NCBI GenBank assembly: GCA_964515915.1 | Contig: CAZEXM010000070.1 | Span: 1-14,523 of the forward strand | Length of the DNA: 14,523 nt | Origin: JAHOYW01 sp964515915 | GTDB taxonomy: Bacteria; Verrucomicrobiota; Lentisphaeria; Victivallales; Victivallaceae | Direction of reading: 5' to 3' | Shown: positions 9,001 through 14,523 of the stretch, piece after piece | Position numbering within the stretch: the stretch's first letter is position 1 | Layout of the letters: each line of letters starts with the position of its first letter | The notes under the pieces: generated by a model | Told to the model about the DNA's origin: nothing | Databases searched by the model: none | Seen by the model: the letters and a program-made list of their open reading frames with translations, nothing else | Translations under genes and position numbers: made by a program

Positions 9001-9552
9001 GGCGCGTCAATGCCGGGAATTGCCGTAAAAATAGTTAATCCTGATACTTTTGAAACCATGCCGCCCGATACTGACGGCCTGCTGTTGGTCAAGGGCCCGA
9101 ATATCATGCAGGGATACCTCAAAGAGCCCGAAAAAACTGCCGAAGTCATGCATGACGGCTGGTATATCAGCGGCGATATAGCCCAAATGAATTCGAGTGG
9201 CCATATTACAATCACCGGCAGAATGTCGCGTTTCAGCAAGATCGCGGGCGAAATGGTTCCGCACGAGTTGATTGAAAAGGAAATTAATGAAATAATCCAG
9301 TCCGTTGAGTGTTCTATCGGTATTTGTGGAGTCGAGGACAGTAAAAAGGGTGAAAAAATAATAGTTTTCTATTCAGATGAGAAGCTTGTACCGAAACTTG
9401 TTGTCCAGCAGTTACGGAAGAAAAATCTTCCTAACTTATGGATACCGAGGGCGGAAAATTTCATTAAGGTCGAACATATCCCCATGCTTGGCAGTGGAAA
9501 ATTAGACCTCGCCGGTATAAAAGAGCTATGTAAACTACACAGTAGCCAGTAG
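6091..9552 (+). CDS. aas: LplT-PlsC-acyl-ACP synthetase fusion (lysophospholipid import and reacylation)
   Basis: A 1153-residue inner-membrane protein joining what E. coli encodes as two genes, lplT and aas. Residues 1 to about 425 form a 12-helix MFS-type transporter like LplT, which flips lysophospholipids inward. Residues about 440-640 are a PlsC acyltransferase with H458-x4-D463 (NHASFVD) and F529-PEGR. Residues about 650-1150 are an AMP-forming ligase. It carries the P-loop SSGSTGEPKG (802-811), YGCTEL (940-945), WYISGD (1024-1029), GRMSRFSK (1043-1050) and a C-terminal GSGKLD lysine (K1137). All three active sites look intact. The role inferred is uptake of 2-acyl-lysophosphatidylethanolamine and its reacylation with ACP-activated fatty acid. 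This lysolipid is the by-product of lipoprotein N-acylation, which fits the neighbouring lipoprotein genes. AAAGG stands 6 bases before the ATG; an alternative ATG lies four codons in. The final residues and TAG stop fall inside a heptamer repeat. Confidence 0.93.
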   Translation: MGSMNNLLRSGRGALLTAFFLSSFNVCAFFILITLSFTHGLNERMAFAFWACIVYLAPAFLLSGAVRSTLGGFSRRNVIVFARIGEVFIMGLGCIVLLFFPESSRSGAALCIIFLFGIESAFLYPAAQGIWPDLFAPEYFARLCGSKILLILGGVVLGCVMGVLLHCAAFSRHGVSMNLPAALFFCLSILSLMLTMRAPAGVTDSPREKFKFGIFGHLADAGRMLSGRRSLRIITFTECYILSSIVFIVGVLIVFASNNLEWQTGLWMSCCLIFIAPLAGAALGAAGSGFAGKRGLELGMMPPAAAALILFSILAGAFPGQAHIYSGIQVFIPLLIFTFLSGFSAGAVLTHLQAWQLRFVAGKDRNLFCTFRYLLFCSAAVFCVVLIYLLNVYGLNTIKLLIYFGILSAFLLVTALWREPQFVIRFLILVLTHSIYRVRVFEKNKIPDEGPVLLVANHASFVDHLLLTSCTLRPVRFMMHESYYRYRWLYPVMKWAGIIEVPQAKPKQLRQLFQKTHAILRNGEILCVFPEGRITRNGLMASFKKGLGSMLPAGLDVPVLPVRIGMLWGSIFSNFYGRLKLRWPKEIPHPATVSIGKPVSAASSGYEIRLILSEMAAETEAVPNDRERPVHSQFAYMTRKHPLCKIFTEYDGSTWKEHSNFSLMVKAVLLSREIRKITSEDCSYVGVMLPNTAATATVILAILMADKTPALLNFTTSKATVRAAMEKADLTCVLTSRRFLKKLNFEPYPEMFMLESFAGKISKARKFATVLLVALLPWRELMNIISPLSYNDVNRTLAVIYSSGSTGEPKGIMLSHHNINSDIYSFIRIVNWRTSDRVIGNLPMFHSFGFLISFCLPILQRTRVALVTNPLDARMVGYALRRMQVTVMMAAPGFLQAYMRRCTVRDFASLRLVVTGAERLRRDISEKFKELTGLTIAEGYGCTELSPVVSINVSNSILDLGTSVGKPGSIGASMPGIAVKIVNPDTFETMPPDTDGLLLVKGPNIMQGYLKEPEKTAEVMHDGWYISGDIAQMNSSGHITITGRMSRFSKIAGEMVPHELIEKEINEIIQSVECSIGICGVEDSKKGEKIIVFYSDEKLVPKLVVQQLRKKNLPNLWIPRAENFIKVEHIPMLGSGKLDLAGIKELCKLHSSQ

Positions 9553-9575
9553 CCAGTAGTCAGAATTCAGAATAA
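9532..9575 (+). repeat. heptamer repeat tract overlapping the 3' end of aas
   Basis: Five units of period 7 run from 9541 to 9575: two AGTAGCC units, then AGTAGTC, AGAATTC and AGAATAA. They are preceded by AAACTACAC. The aas stop TAG (9550-9552) lies within the second unit. The same layout, an AACTAC-x-CAGTAG head followed by units ending in CAGAAT, recurs after the E2 gene at 14350-14385. This indicates a dispersed element family rather than chance. Confidence 0.8.
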
Positions 9576-9700
9576 GGAGCCGGCAAGAACATTCGAAGAC
9601 TTAATGGTTTAGCCAAAAGGCACTTAGAATTATTTAGCTGTAGTGTCTATATTTATCATGGTGCAGTTGGGAGCGCTCGAACATCTTTTTTAATCCAATC

Positions 9701-9760
9701 TTGCAAGAAATTGTAAATTTCTCGATATTTTCTTTCAAAAGCTTGCAAAATATTACAAAC
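9701..9760 (+). promoter_or_regulatory. paired candidate operator sites upstream of the DeoR-family gene
   Basis: Two imperfect dyads of the form TTGCAA-N4-TTRYAA lie at 9701-9716 and 9743-9758, 42 bp apart or almost exactly four helical turns. The second overlaps the -35 region and spacer of the deoR promoter candidate. Autoregulation by the DeoR protein through these sites is an inference. The rest of the 259-bp gap (9576-9700) shows no coding sequence or terminator that I can support. Confidence 0.45.
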
Positions 9761-9770
9761 ACTGTATAAT
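9743..9770 (+). promoter_or_regulatory. promoter candidate for deoR-type gene and the E1-E2 genes
   Basis: A perfect TATAAT (9765-9770) has TTGCAA (9743-9748) 16 bases upstream, or CTTGCA with a 17-base spacer. Transcription would start near 9777, about 35 bases before the GTG start of the regulator. No terminator is seen between the regulator and E1, so this promoter could serve all three genes. Confidence 0.55.
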
Positions 9771-9811
9771 AATGGAATAAACCTGATATTTGATTACAAG
9801 GTAGCAAGACA

Positions 9812-10585
9812 GTGTCAAAGTGTAAAAGAAAACTTTTATCAGCGGAACGGGAAAGACTTATTCTGCAAGCTTTAAGCAACGGTGTCGGTACTCTTACTGA
9901 TCTCAGCGCACAACTGAATGTGTCCGAAGCAACCGTGCGCCGTGACCTCCAGAGCCTTGAAGAACAAGGCAAGGCCAGACGTGTTCACGGCGGCGCTGTT
10001 CGAGTGCAATTCCCCAGGACTGAACCTGTTTTTACTAAAAAAGCGACTTTTCACGCTGACGAAAAAAATCAAATCGCTAATCTTGCTCTTGAGCTCATTG
10101 ATGATGATGATTCTATATTCCTTGACGGCGGCAGTACCGTTCTGGCACTCGCCCGCAAACTGGATCAACGCAAAAATCTGACCATTGTTACCAACTCAAT
10201 CATGGCGACGGCGGAACTCATGGAAAGTCCGCATCGTTTGATTTTACTCGGCGGTGAATTCCGCGCAATCAGCCGTACCCTGGTTGGCCCTCTGACCGCG
10301 CAAATCATTAATTCATTGAATATAAATAAAGCATTCCTGGGAACAATCGGCTTTACCGCGGAAAGCGGTATTTCAACCACCGAGCCCAGCGAAGCTTATA
10401 CTAAAGAATTGATTATGCGCCGCGCCGCAAAAGTTATTGTCATGCTTGACAGCAGCAAAATCGGCGTGCCGTCCTTTGTCGCAAGCGGCAGTATTAAGGA
10501 TATTGATGTAGTTATTTCTGATTGTAATATTTCAGAACAAGTCATAGAAAAATTAAATGAACAGGACGTTGAAGTAATAAATTAA
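9812..10585 (+). CDS. DeoR-family transcriptional regulator
   Basis: A 257-residue DNA-binding regulator. The N-terminal winged helix-turn-helix (about 8-62) shows the DeoR signature LSAQLNVSEATVRRDLQSLE followed by GKARRVHGGA, where the recognition helix includes VRRDL. The C-terminal DeoRC sensor domain (about 80-235) has the phosphate-sugar-binding pattern LDGGSTV (104-110), VTNS (126-129), LLGGEF (145-150) and SSKIG (214-218, K216). Family members usually repress sugar or sugar-phosphate genes and release DNA on binding a phosphorylated sugar; the ligand here cannot be read from sequence. The start is GTG, with AAGG ten bases upstream. It stands 77 bp before E1 on the same strand with no terminator between, so control of the dehydrogenase genes is plausible. 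Paired dyads upstream suggest autoregulation. Confidence 0.92.
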   Translation: MSKCKRKLLSAERERLILQALSNGVGTLTDLSAQLNVSEATVRRDLQSLEEQGKARRVHGGAVRVQFPRTEPVFTKKATFHADEKNQIANLALELIDDDDSIFLDGGSTVLALARKLDQRKNLTIVTNSIMATAELMESPHRLILLGGEFRAISRTLVGPLTAQIINSLNINKAFLGTIGFTAESGISTTEPSEAYTKELIMRRAAKVIVMLDSSKIGVPSFVASGSIKDIDVVISDCNISEQVIEKLNEQDVEVIN

Positions 10586-10590
10586 AGAAA

Positions 10591-10646
10591 GTTGTGAGTT
10601 GTGAGAAAAGAACTGATAACTGATAACTGATAGCTGAAAACTAAAA
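10591..10646 (+). repeat. heptamer repeat tract between deoR-type gene and E1
   Basis: Eight consecutive period-7 units start six bases after the regulator's stop: two GTTGTGA, one GAAAAGA, three ACTGATA, then GCTGAAA and ACTAAAA. The tract runs directly into the A-rich AAAGGA ribosome site of E1 (10647-10652, about ten bases before the ATG). The unit differs in sequence from the tracts at 9541 and 14358 but has the same period. It fills most of the 77-bp gap. Confidence 0.75.
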
Positions 10647-10662
10647 AAAGGAATTTCTTGAA

Positions 10663-12957
10663 ATGAGCAACTATTACAGTGACTTAGGCCCTGACTTTAA
10701 AAAGCGGACCATCAAACTGAAAAGCATTTCCGCTTATCAGTACGACAAAGGCATTGCCGACGAATTAAAAGCTGAAACCGTGAGCAAAGCGGAACTCATG
10801 GAAATGTACGAGTCAATGCTCGTTATCCGTGAATTTGAAGAAATGATTCTCAAATGCCGTACAGGCGCTTACGAGATCATCAGCGATTACGACTATCGCG
10901 GCCCGACTCATTTGTCTATCGGACAGGAAGCCACCGCTGCCGGGACATGTTCTGTTTTGAGCATCACTGATATGATTACTTCCACTCATCGTGGACACGG
11001 CGATTCTATCGCAAAAGGTTTCCATGCCATTAAACGCATGAATGAAAAAGAATTAAAAGAACGCTGCCCTGAATTTTCAAAACTCACCGGAGAACAACTC
11101 CGCGAAGCGGTTATGGAAGATCACGTTTACCGTACCATTGCCGAACTTTTCGGTAAGGAAACCGGTTACGGCAGAGGCCGCGGCGGCGGTATGCATATCG
11201 CCGACTTCCGGGTCGGGCACCTGGGCGCGAACGCTATCGTGGGCGGCGGTATTCCAATCGCCACCGGCGCGAGTATGATTTGCCGTATCGATGAAGAAAT
11301 GCGCGACAACGTGGTGTGCAGTTTTGCCGGGGACGGCGCTTACGCCAACGGCGTGGTGCTCGAATCCCTCAACTGGGCGGCGCAGGAACAATTTACCGGC
11401 GACATGGCCCGGACAAAATACGGCCTGCCGATTATTTACCTTATCATCAATAACCACTTCGGCATGACCGGCCGCGCTGACGGCGAAGTCAACGGTTTGG
11501 ATTATCTCGCCCGCCGCGCCGCTGGTTTCGCCAACAACAACATGCACGCCGAAGTGGTCAACGGCATGGATGTCCTCGCGGTTCGCGACGCCGTCGCCCG
11601 CGCCAAAGAAATCCTCCTCAAAGGCGAAGGCCCGGTGCTGTTGGAACTGGATACTTACCGTTACTACGGACACAGCCTGTCCGACCCGCGCAACGAATAC
11701 CGTACCCGTGAAGAAGAAGCCCGCTGGAAAGAAGTCGATCCGGTGGATGTATTCCGCGCGGAACTCAAAAAAGCTGAAGTTTTCACTGAAAAACAACTCA
11801 AGGATATTGAACTGAAAGTCGCCGGCCGTAACGCCCGCGCCGCCCGCCGTGCCGCGGACGCTCCGGATCCGGTAGCGGAAGACGTTATCAAACACATGTA
11901 CACTGACTCTGTTTGCGATGTGGTTCCGGAACAATACTCAAAACCTGAAATTTATCAGGATTTACCCCTAATCAAACGCCGCGAAGGTTCTGTAACTACT
12001 TACCGCGATGCCATAAAAGAAGGTATCATGGAAGAAATGCTCCGTGACCAGCGCGTTATTTTCTTTGGTGAAGACGTAGCCGATTACGGCGGCGCTTTCA
12101 AATTATCAAAAGGTTTCCTCGAATCATTCGGCCGTGACCGCGTATTCAATACTCCGATTTCGGAAGCCTGCATCTGCGGTAACGCCGTCGGTATGGCAAT
12201 GTGCGGATACCGCCCGGTCGCTGAATTAATGTATATGGACTTTGCCTTGATGGCTTCAGATCAAATCTCCAACCAGGCCGCGAAATGGCATTACATGACC
12301 GGCGCGTCAACAACTGTTCCAATGGTTGTCCGCTGCAGTGTCGGCGGTGGTAAAGGTTACGGCGGCCAGCATTCACAATCTCTCGAATCCATGTTCGCCC
12401 ATATCCCGGGACTGTACGTGGCGTACCCGTCAAACGCCTACGACGCCAAAGGTTTGATCAAAACAGCTATCCGTGACGACAATCCGGTGATGTTCGTTGA
12501 GGGCCAGCTTCTTTATAATGAAAGAGGCTTTGTACCGGAGGAAGAATATACCATCCCCTTTGGCGAAGCCAATATTGTCCGTGAAGGTTCCGATATAACT
12601 TTCGTAGTCTGGGGTCCGGCGGTTTCAGACGCGGTTAAAGCCGCTGAAGTTCTCGAAGCTGAAGGTATCAGTGTGGAAATCATCGACCCGAGAACTCTGG
12701 TTCCATTTGACTGGAAAACTGTTTTTGAGTCAGTCAGGAAAACCGGCCGCTGTATGGCGATCAGCCAATGTGTTGACATCGGCAGTTTTACCGGTGAGAT
12801 CGTTTCTCAAGTTACTGCTCACTGCTTCGATTACCTTGACGCGCCGGTATTGAAAATCGGCGCCAAAAACGGTATTGCGCCCCAGGCGTATACCCTTGAA
12901 GCCGCGTTCCTGCCGACAATTGATGATATGCTTAACGCCGCCCGTTCTTTGGTATAA
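10663..12957 (+). CDS. fused alpha-beta E1 of a 2-oxoacid (pyruvate/acetoin-type) dehydrogenase
   Basis: A thiamine-diphosphate-dependent decarboxylase of 764 residues in which E1 alpha (about 40-410) and E1 beta (about 440-764) are one chain. Alpha motifs: RGPTHLSIGQEA, GRGRGGGMHI (170-179), the cofactor motif GDG (223-225) with NN (263-264), and the GHSLSDPRNEYRTREEE loop (336-352). Beta motifs: GEDVADYGG, TPISEA with catalytic E501, GQHSQSLESMFAHIPGL (568-584) and DPRTLVPFDW. The complex converts a 2-oxoacid to acyl-CoA with E2 and E3. The GHSxSDPxxYR loop favours pyruvate or acetoin over branched-chain substrates, but this is not decisive. Two insertions are unusual: about 32 residues at 120-159, and about 12 residues between GDG and NN. 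E2 follows after 24 bases. Confidence 0.9.
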   Translation: MSNYYSDLGPDFKKRTIKLKSISAYQYDKGIADELKAETVSKAELMEMYESMLVIREFEEMILKCRTGAYEIISDYDYRGPTHLSIGQEATAAGTCSVLSITDMITSTHRGHGDSIAKGFHAIKRMNEKELKERCPEFSKLTGEQLREAVMEDHVYRTIAELFGKETGYGRGRGGGMHIADFRVGHLGANAIVGGGIPIATGASMICRIDEEMRDNVVCSFAGDGAYANGVVLESLNWAAQEQFTGDMARTKYGLPIIYLIINNHFGMTGRADGEVNGLDYLARRAAGFANNNMHAEVVNGMDVLAVRDAVARAKEILLKGEGPVLLELDTYRYYGHSLSDPRNEYRTREEEARWKEVDPVDVFRAELKKAEVFTEKQLKDIELKVAGRNARAARRAADAPDPVAEDVIKHMYTDSVCDVVPEQYSKPEIYQDLPLIKRREGSVTTYRDAIKEGIMEEMLRDQRVIFFGEDVADYGGAFKLSKGFLESFGRDRVFNTPISEACICGNAVGMAMCGYRPVAELMYMDFALMASDQISNQAAKWHYMTGASTTVPMVVRCSVGGGKGYGGQHSQSLESMFAHIPGLYVAYPSNAYDAKGLIKTAIRDDNPVMFVEGQLLYNERGFVPEEEYTIPFGEANIVREGSDITFVVWGPAVSDAVKAAEVLEAEGISVEIIDPRTLVPFDWKTVFESVRKTGRCMAISQCVDIGSFTGEIVSQVTAHCFDYLDAPVLKIGAKNGIAPQAYTLEAAFLPTIDDMLNAARSLV

Positions 12958-12981
12958 GCACTTTAACGGAGAATTTGTAAA

Positions 12982-14334
12982 ATGGCTACATTAGTACCAA
13001 TTCCAAAATTAGGACAGTCCGAAGAAACTGTTATCATAGATTCGTGGCGTGCCAAAGAGGGCGACGTCATTAAAAAAGGTGACGTCCTGTTCGAAATCGA
13101 AACAGACAAAGCTGTCCTTGAAGTTGAATCTCAATTCGAGGGCACATTACTCAAAATAATCGTCCCCGCCGGCAAAGAAGTTCCGGTAATGATTACAGCT
13201 TGCGTTCTCGGCGAACCCGGCGAAGAAATACCCGAGATACCCGAGATAAAAGCTCCGGCTCCCGCTGTCGCGCCGGCAGCAAAACCGGCAGCTCCGGCAA
13301 CTGTCCCGACCCAAACTTCAACCGGGCAGGTGCAAAAAGCGAACGTCCCCTTCGAACCCGCGTTCGCTTCTGCATCTACCCCGGTTGTTCATATTCCCAA
13401 CCCGAGCCCGCGAGCCAGAAAATTCGCTGAGGATTTCCTGATTGACCTGGATAAAATCAGCGGCACCGGCGGCCCGGCTGGACGCGTCAGCGAAAAAGAC
13501 GTCAAAAACTACCTCGAAACTTCAGGTTATTACGACAAAAAGATTACCCCGTCCGCATTCAATTTAGCCAAAAAAGAAAATCTCGAACTTATCGCGATTG
13601 ACGGCTCAGGAGACAATGGACGGGTAACTTTAGCTGACGTCAAGGACGCGGTAAACGAAAAGCCGCGGGAAATGAACGCGATGCGCCGCATTATCGCACA
13701 GCGGCTCACTGAATCGAAACAGACTATCCCGCATTTTTATGTAACAGTCAGTATCGACATGACCGGCCTGATGGCTAAACGCAGACAATTGAAAGACGAC
13801 GGCATCAACTTGAGTGTAAACGTCTTTATCGTCAAAGCCGCGGCTATGACTTTGCGAGAATTCCCTTACGTCAATGCCGCGGTTCAAGGCAGCGCGATTA
13901 TCCGCAAAAGCAAAGTAAACGTTGGCATAGCGGTAAGCGTTGATAATGGCCTGGTAGTCCCGGTTGTTAAAAACACTGACCGCAAAGCCCTCGACGAAAT
14001 TCAGGCTGAAGTCGCTGAATTAGCCGAAAAAGCGCGCGGCAGTAAATTAGGTCCGGATGAAATGAAAGGCGGAACTTTCACTATTTCCAATATGGGAATG
14101 TTGAATGTGGAAAGTTTCAATGCGATCATCAATCCTGGCGAGGCCGCGATTTTAGCGGTATCGTCCTGTATTTCCAAAGCTGTTGTAATTGACGGGAAAA
14201 TCGTGATCCGCAATATTATGAAAGTAACCCTCAGTGCCGACCATCGCGTAGTGGACGGTGCTATGGCCGCGGAATTCGTCAATGCCTTCAAAAACAAACT
14301 TGAAGACGTTGAACTATGGTATAAGATGATTTAA
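12982..14334 (+). CDS. E2 dihydrolipoamide acyltransferase with apparent tandem subunit-binding domains
   Basis: The E2 core of the same complex, 450 residues. The lipoyl domain (1-80) carries the lipoylated lysine K43 in EIETDKA. A Pro/Ala-rich swinging linker spans about 84-140. Two successive stretches then match the peripheral-subunit-binding pattern (Pro-x-Ala, Leu-Ala, GTG/GSG, GRV, xxDV). One is 141-178 (SPRARKFAEDFLIDLD, then GTGGPAGRVSEKDVKNYL). The other is 189-225 (TPSAFNLAKKENLEL, then GSGDNGRVTLADVKDAV). The acyltransferase domain (226-450) has the active site DHRVVDG (H421, D425) and the TFTISNMG motif. GGAG lies about ten bases before the ATG. E3 is not in the window. Acyl specificity is presumably acetyl but not proven. 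Confidence 0.93.
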   Translation: MATLVPIPKLGQSEETVIIDSWRAKEGDVIKKGDVLFEIETDKAVLEVESQFEGTLLKIIVPAGKEVPVMITACVLGEPGEEIPEIPEIKAPAPAVAPAAKPAAPATVPTQTSTGQVQKANVPFEPAFASASTPVVHIPNPSPRARKFAEDFLIDLDKISGTGGPAGRVSEKDVKNYLETSGYYDKKITPSAFNLAKKENLELIAIDGSGDNGRVTLADVKDAVNEKPREMNAMRRIIAQRLTESKQTIPHFYVTVSIDMTGLMAKRRQLKDDGINLSVNVFIVKAAAMTLREFPYVNAAVQGSAIIRKSKVNVGIAVSVDNGLVVPVVKNTDRKALDEIQAEVAELAEKARGSKLGPDEMKGGTFTISNMGMLNVESFNAIINPGEAAILAVSSCISKAVVIDGKIVIRNIMKVTLSADHRVVDGAMAAEFVNAFKNKLEDVELWYKMI

Positions 14335-14347
14335 AACAAAAACATTG

Positions 14348-14408
14348 TTAACTACTCAGTAGTCAGAAGTCAGGATTCAGAATCCTGACTTCTTTTATTT
14401 TAACTACT
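14348..14408 (+). repeat. heptamer-derived element flanked by 9-bp direct repeats
   Basis: TTAACTACT occurs at 14348-14356 and again at 14400-14408. Between them lie period-7 units (AGTAGTC, AGAAGTC, AGGATTC, AGAATCC, TGACTTC) that match the tract at the end of aas in order and head sequence. The flanking copies could be a target duplication or part of the element. It contains the terminator hairpin. Confidence 0.6.
14365..14401 (+). terminator. strong intrinsic terminator after the E2 gene
   Basis: AGAAGTCAGGATT (14365-14377) pairs perfectly over 13 bp with AATCCTGACTTCT (14381-14393) around a CAG loop, and is followed by TTTTATTTT. It begins 31 bases after the E2 stop. It most likely ends the deoR-E1-E2 transcript. 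Confidence 0.85.
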
Positions 14409-14409
14409 G

Positions 14410-14523
14410 TCATGTCAAGGATTAATTGTCGGTTTTTGCGCCTCTGGGGACAGAGGCTGCTAGTACACTGTATATAAAAAATGTAGCTCACTTTGCGAAG
14501 GCTGAGACTGAGCACAGCGAAAG
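14410..14523. other. non-coding tail with small inverted repeats, running off the window
   Basis: No open frame with a ribosome site is seen. GCCTCTG (14440-14446) pairs with CAGAGGC (14451-14457) around GGGA, without a following T-run, so it is not a typical terminator. Further on, GCTCA (14486-14490) mirrors TGAGC (14509-14513), and CTTTGCG near 14491 loosely mirrors CGAAAG at the edge. The look is that of an interspersed repeat or a structured leader, but the sequence is cut and neither can be confirmed. Confidence 0.35.

Noticed and set aside
6091..9552. Aas as two genes joined by assembly error
   Set aside because: The frame is continuous through the linker between transporter and acyltransferase, all motifs are in order, and such fusions are an established architecture.
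9541..9575. CRISPR-like tandem repeats (also 10591-10646 and 14358-14392)
   Set aside because: Units are 7 bases without unique spacers, and no cas genes are present.
9657..9692. Eleven-codon frame starting ATGGTGCAG before the deoR promoter
   Set aside because: No ribosome site, no attenuator-like hairpin, and it lies upstream of the predicted transcription start.
11077..11934. 285-codon open frame on the minus strand
   Set aside because: Antisense to the E1 alpha domain; its Val/Phe/His-rich translation is what the complement of that codon usage gives.
14440..14457. GCCTCTG/CAGAGGC hairpin as a second terminator
   Set aside because: No T-run follows on either strand, and a much stronger terminator stands just upstream.

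Overview
The window fits a Gram-negative (diderm) bacterium of moderate GC with AT-rich intergenic DNA. It carries lipid A aminoarabinose genes, two predicted lipoproteins and a lysophospholipid-recycling enzyme, all envelope functions that presuppose an outer membrane. The ArnA and ArnD proteins resemble the enterobacterial enzymes motif by motif. However, the gene order, the three-domain Aas fusion, the fused E1 dehydrogenase and the intergenic heptamer repeats do not look enterobacterial. A PVC-type lineage (Lentisphaerae/Kiritimatiellae-like) is my guess, at low confidence; nothing in the window proves it.

Layout. Bases 1-4600 (minus strand) hold a compact set arnA-arnT-arnD, with a 14-bp gap between arnA and arnT and an 8-bp overlap between arnT and arnD. 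A further minus-strand gene may begin at the very edge (base 22 downward). arnB and arnC are not in the window. Upstream on the same strand is a small predicted lipoprotein (4745-5311). It diverges from a plus-strand LysM lipoprotein (5478-6047), with opposed promoter candidates in the 166-bp gap. The LysM gene is followed after 43 bp by a 1153-residue LplT-PlsC-acyl-ACP synthetase fusion (aas, 6091-9552). Next on the plus strand come a DeoR-family regulator (9812-10585), a fused alpha-beta 2-oxoacid dehydrogenase E1 (10663-12957) and its E2 acyltransferase (12982-14334), closed by a strong intrinsic terminator. The last ~120 bases are non-coding with small inverted repeats.

How the genes work together. 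The left half is envelope maintenance: making, deformylating and transferring 4-amino-4-deoxy-L-arabinose to lipid A, plus phospholipid repair by Aas next to lipoprotein genes. The right half is a central-carbon module: a sugar-phosphate-type regulator leading into the E1 and E2 of a pyruvate-dehydrogenase-like complex. E3 is not in the window.

Most notable signals: (1) three period-7 tandem repeat tracts follow three of the plus-strand genes; one supplies the last residues and stop codon of Aas, and another is folded into the terminator after E2; (2) E2 appears to carry two tandem peripheral-subunit-binding domains; (3) E1 carries two insertions relative to the usual alpha subunit; (4) a pair of TTGCAA-N4-TTRYAA sites, 42 bp apart, lies upstream of deoR. 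I found no CRISPR array, transposase, phage gene, rRNA or tRNA, and nothing that amounts to a wholly new multi-gene system. No gene-free stretch exceeds about 260 bases.
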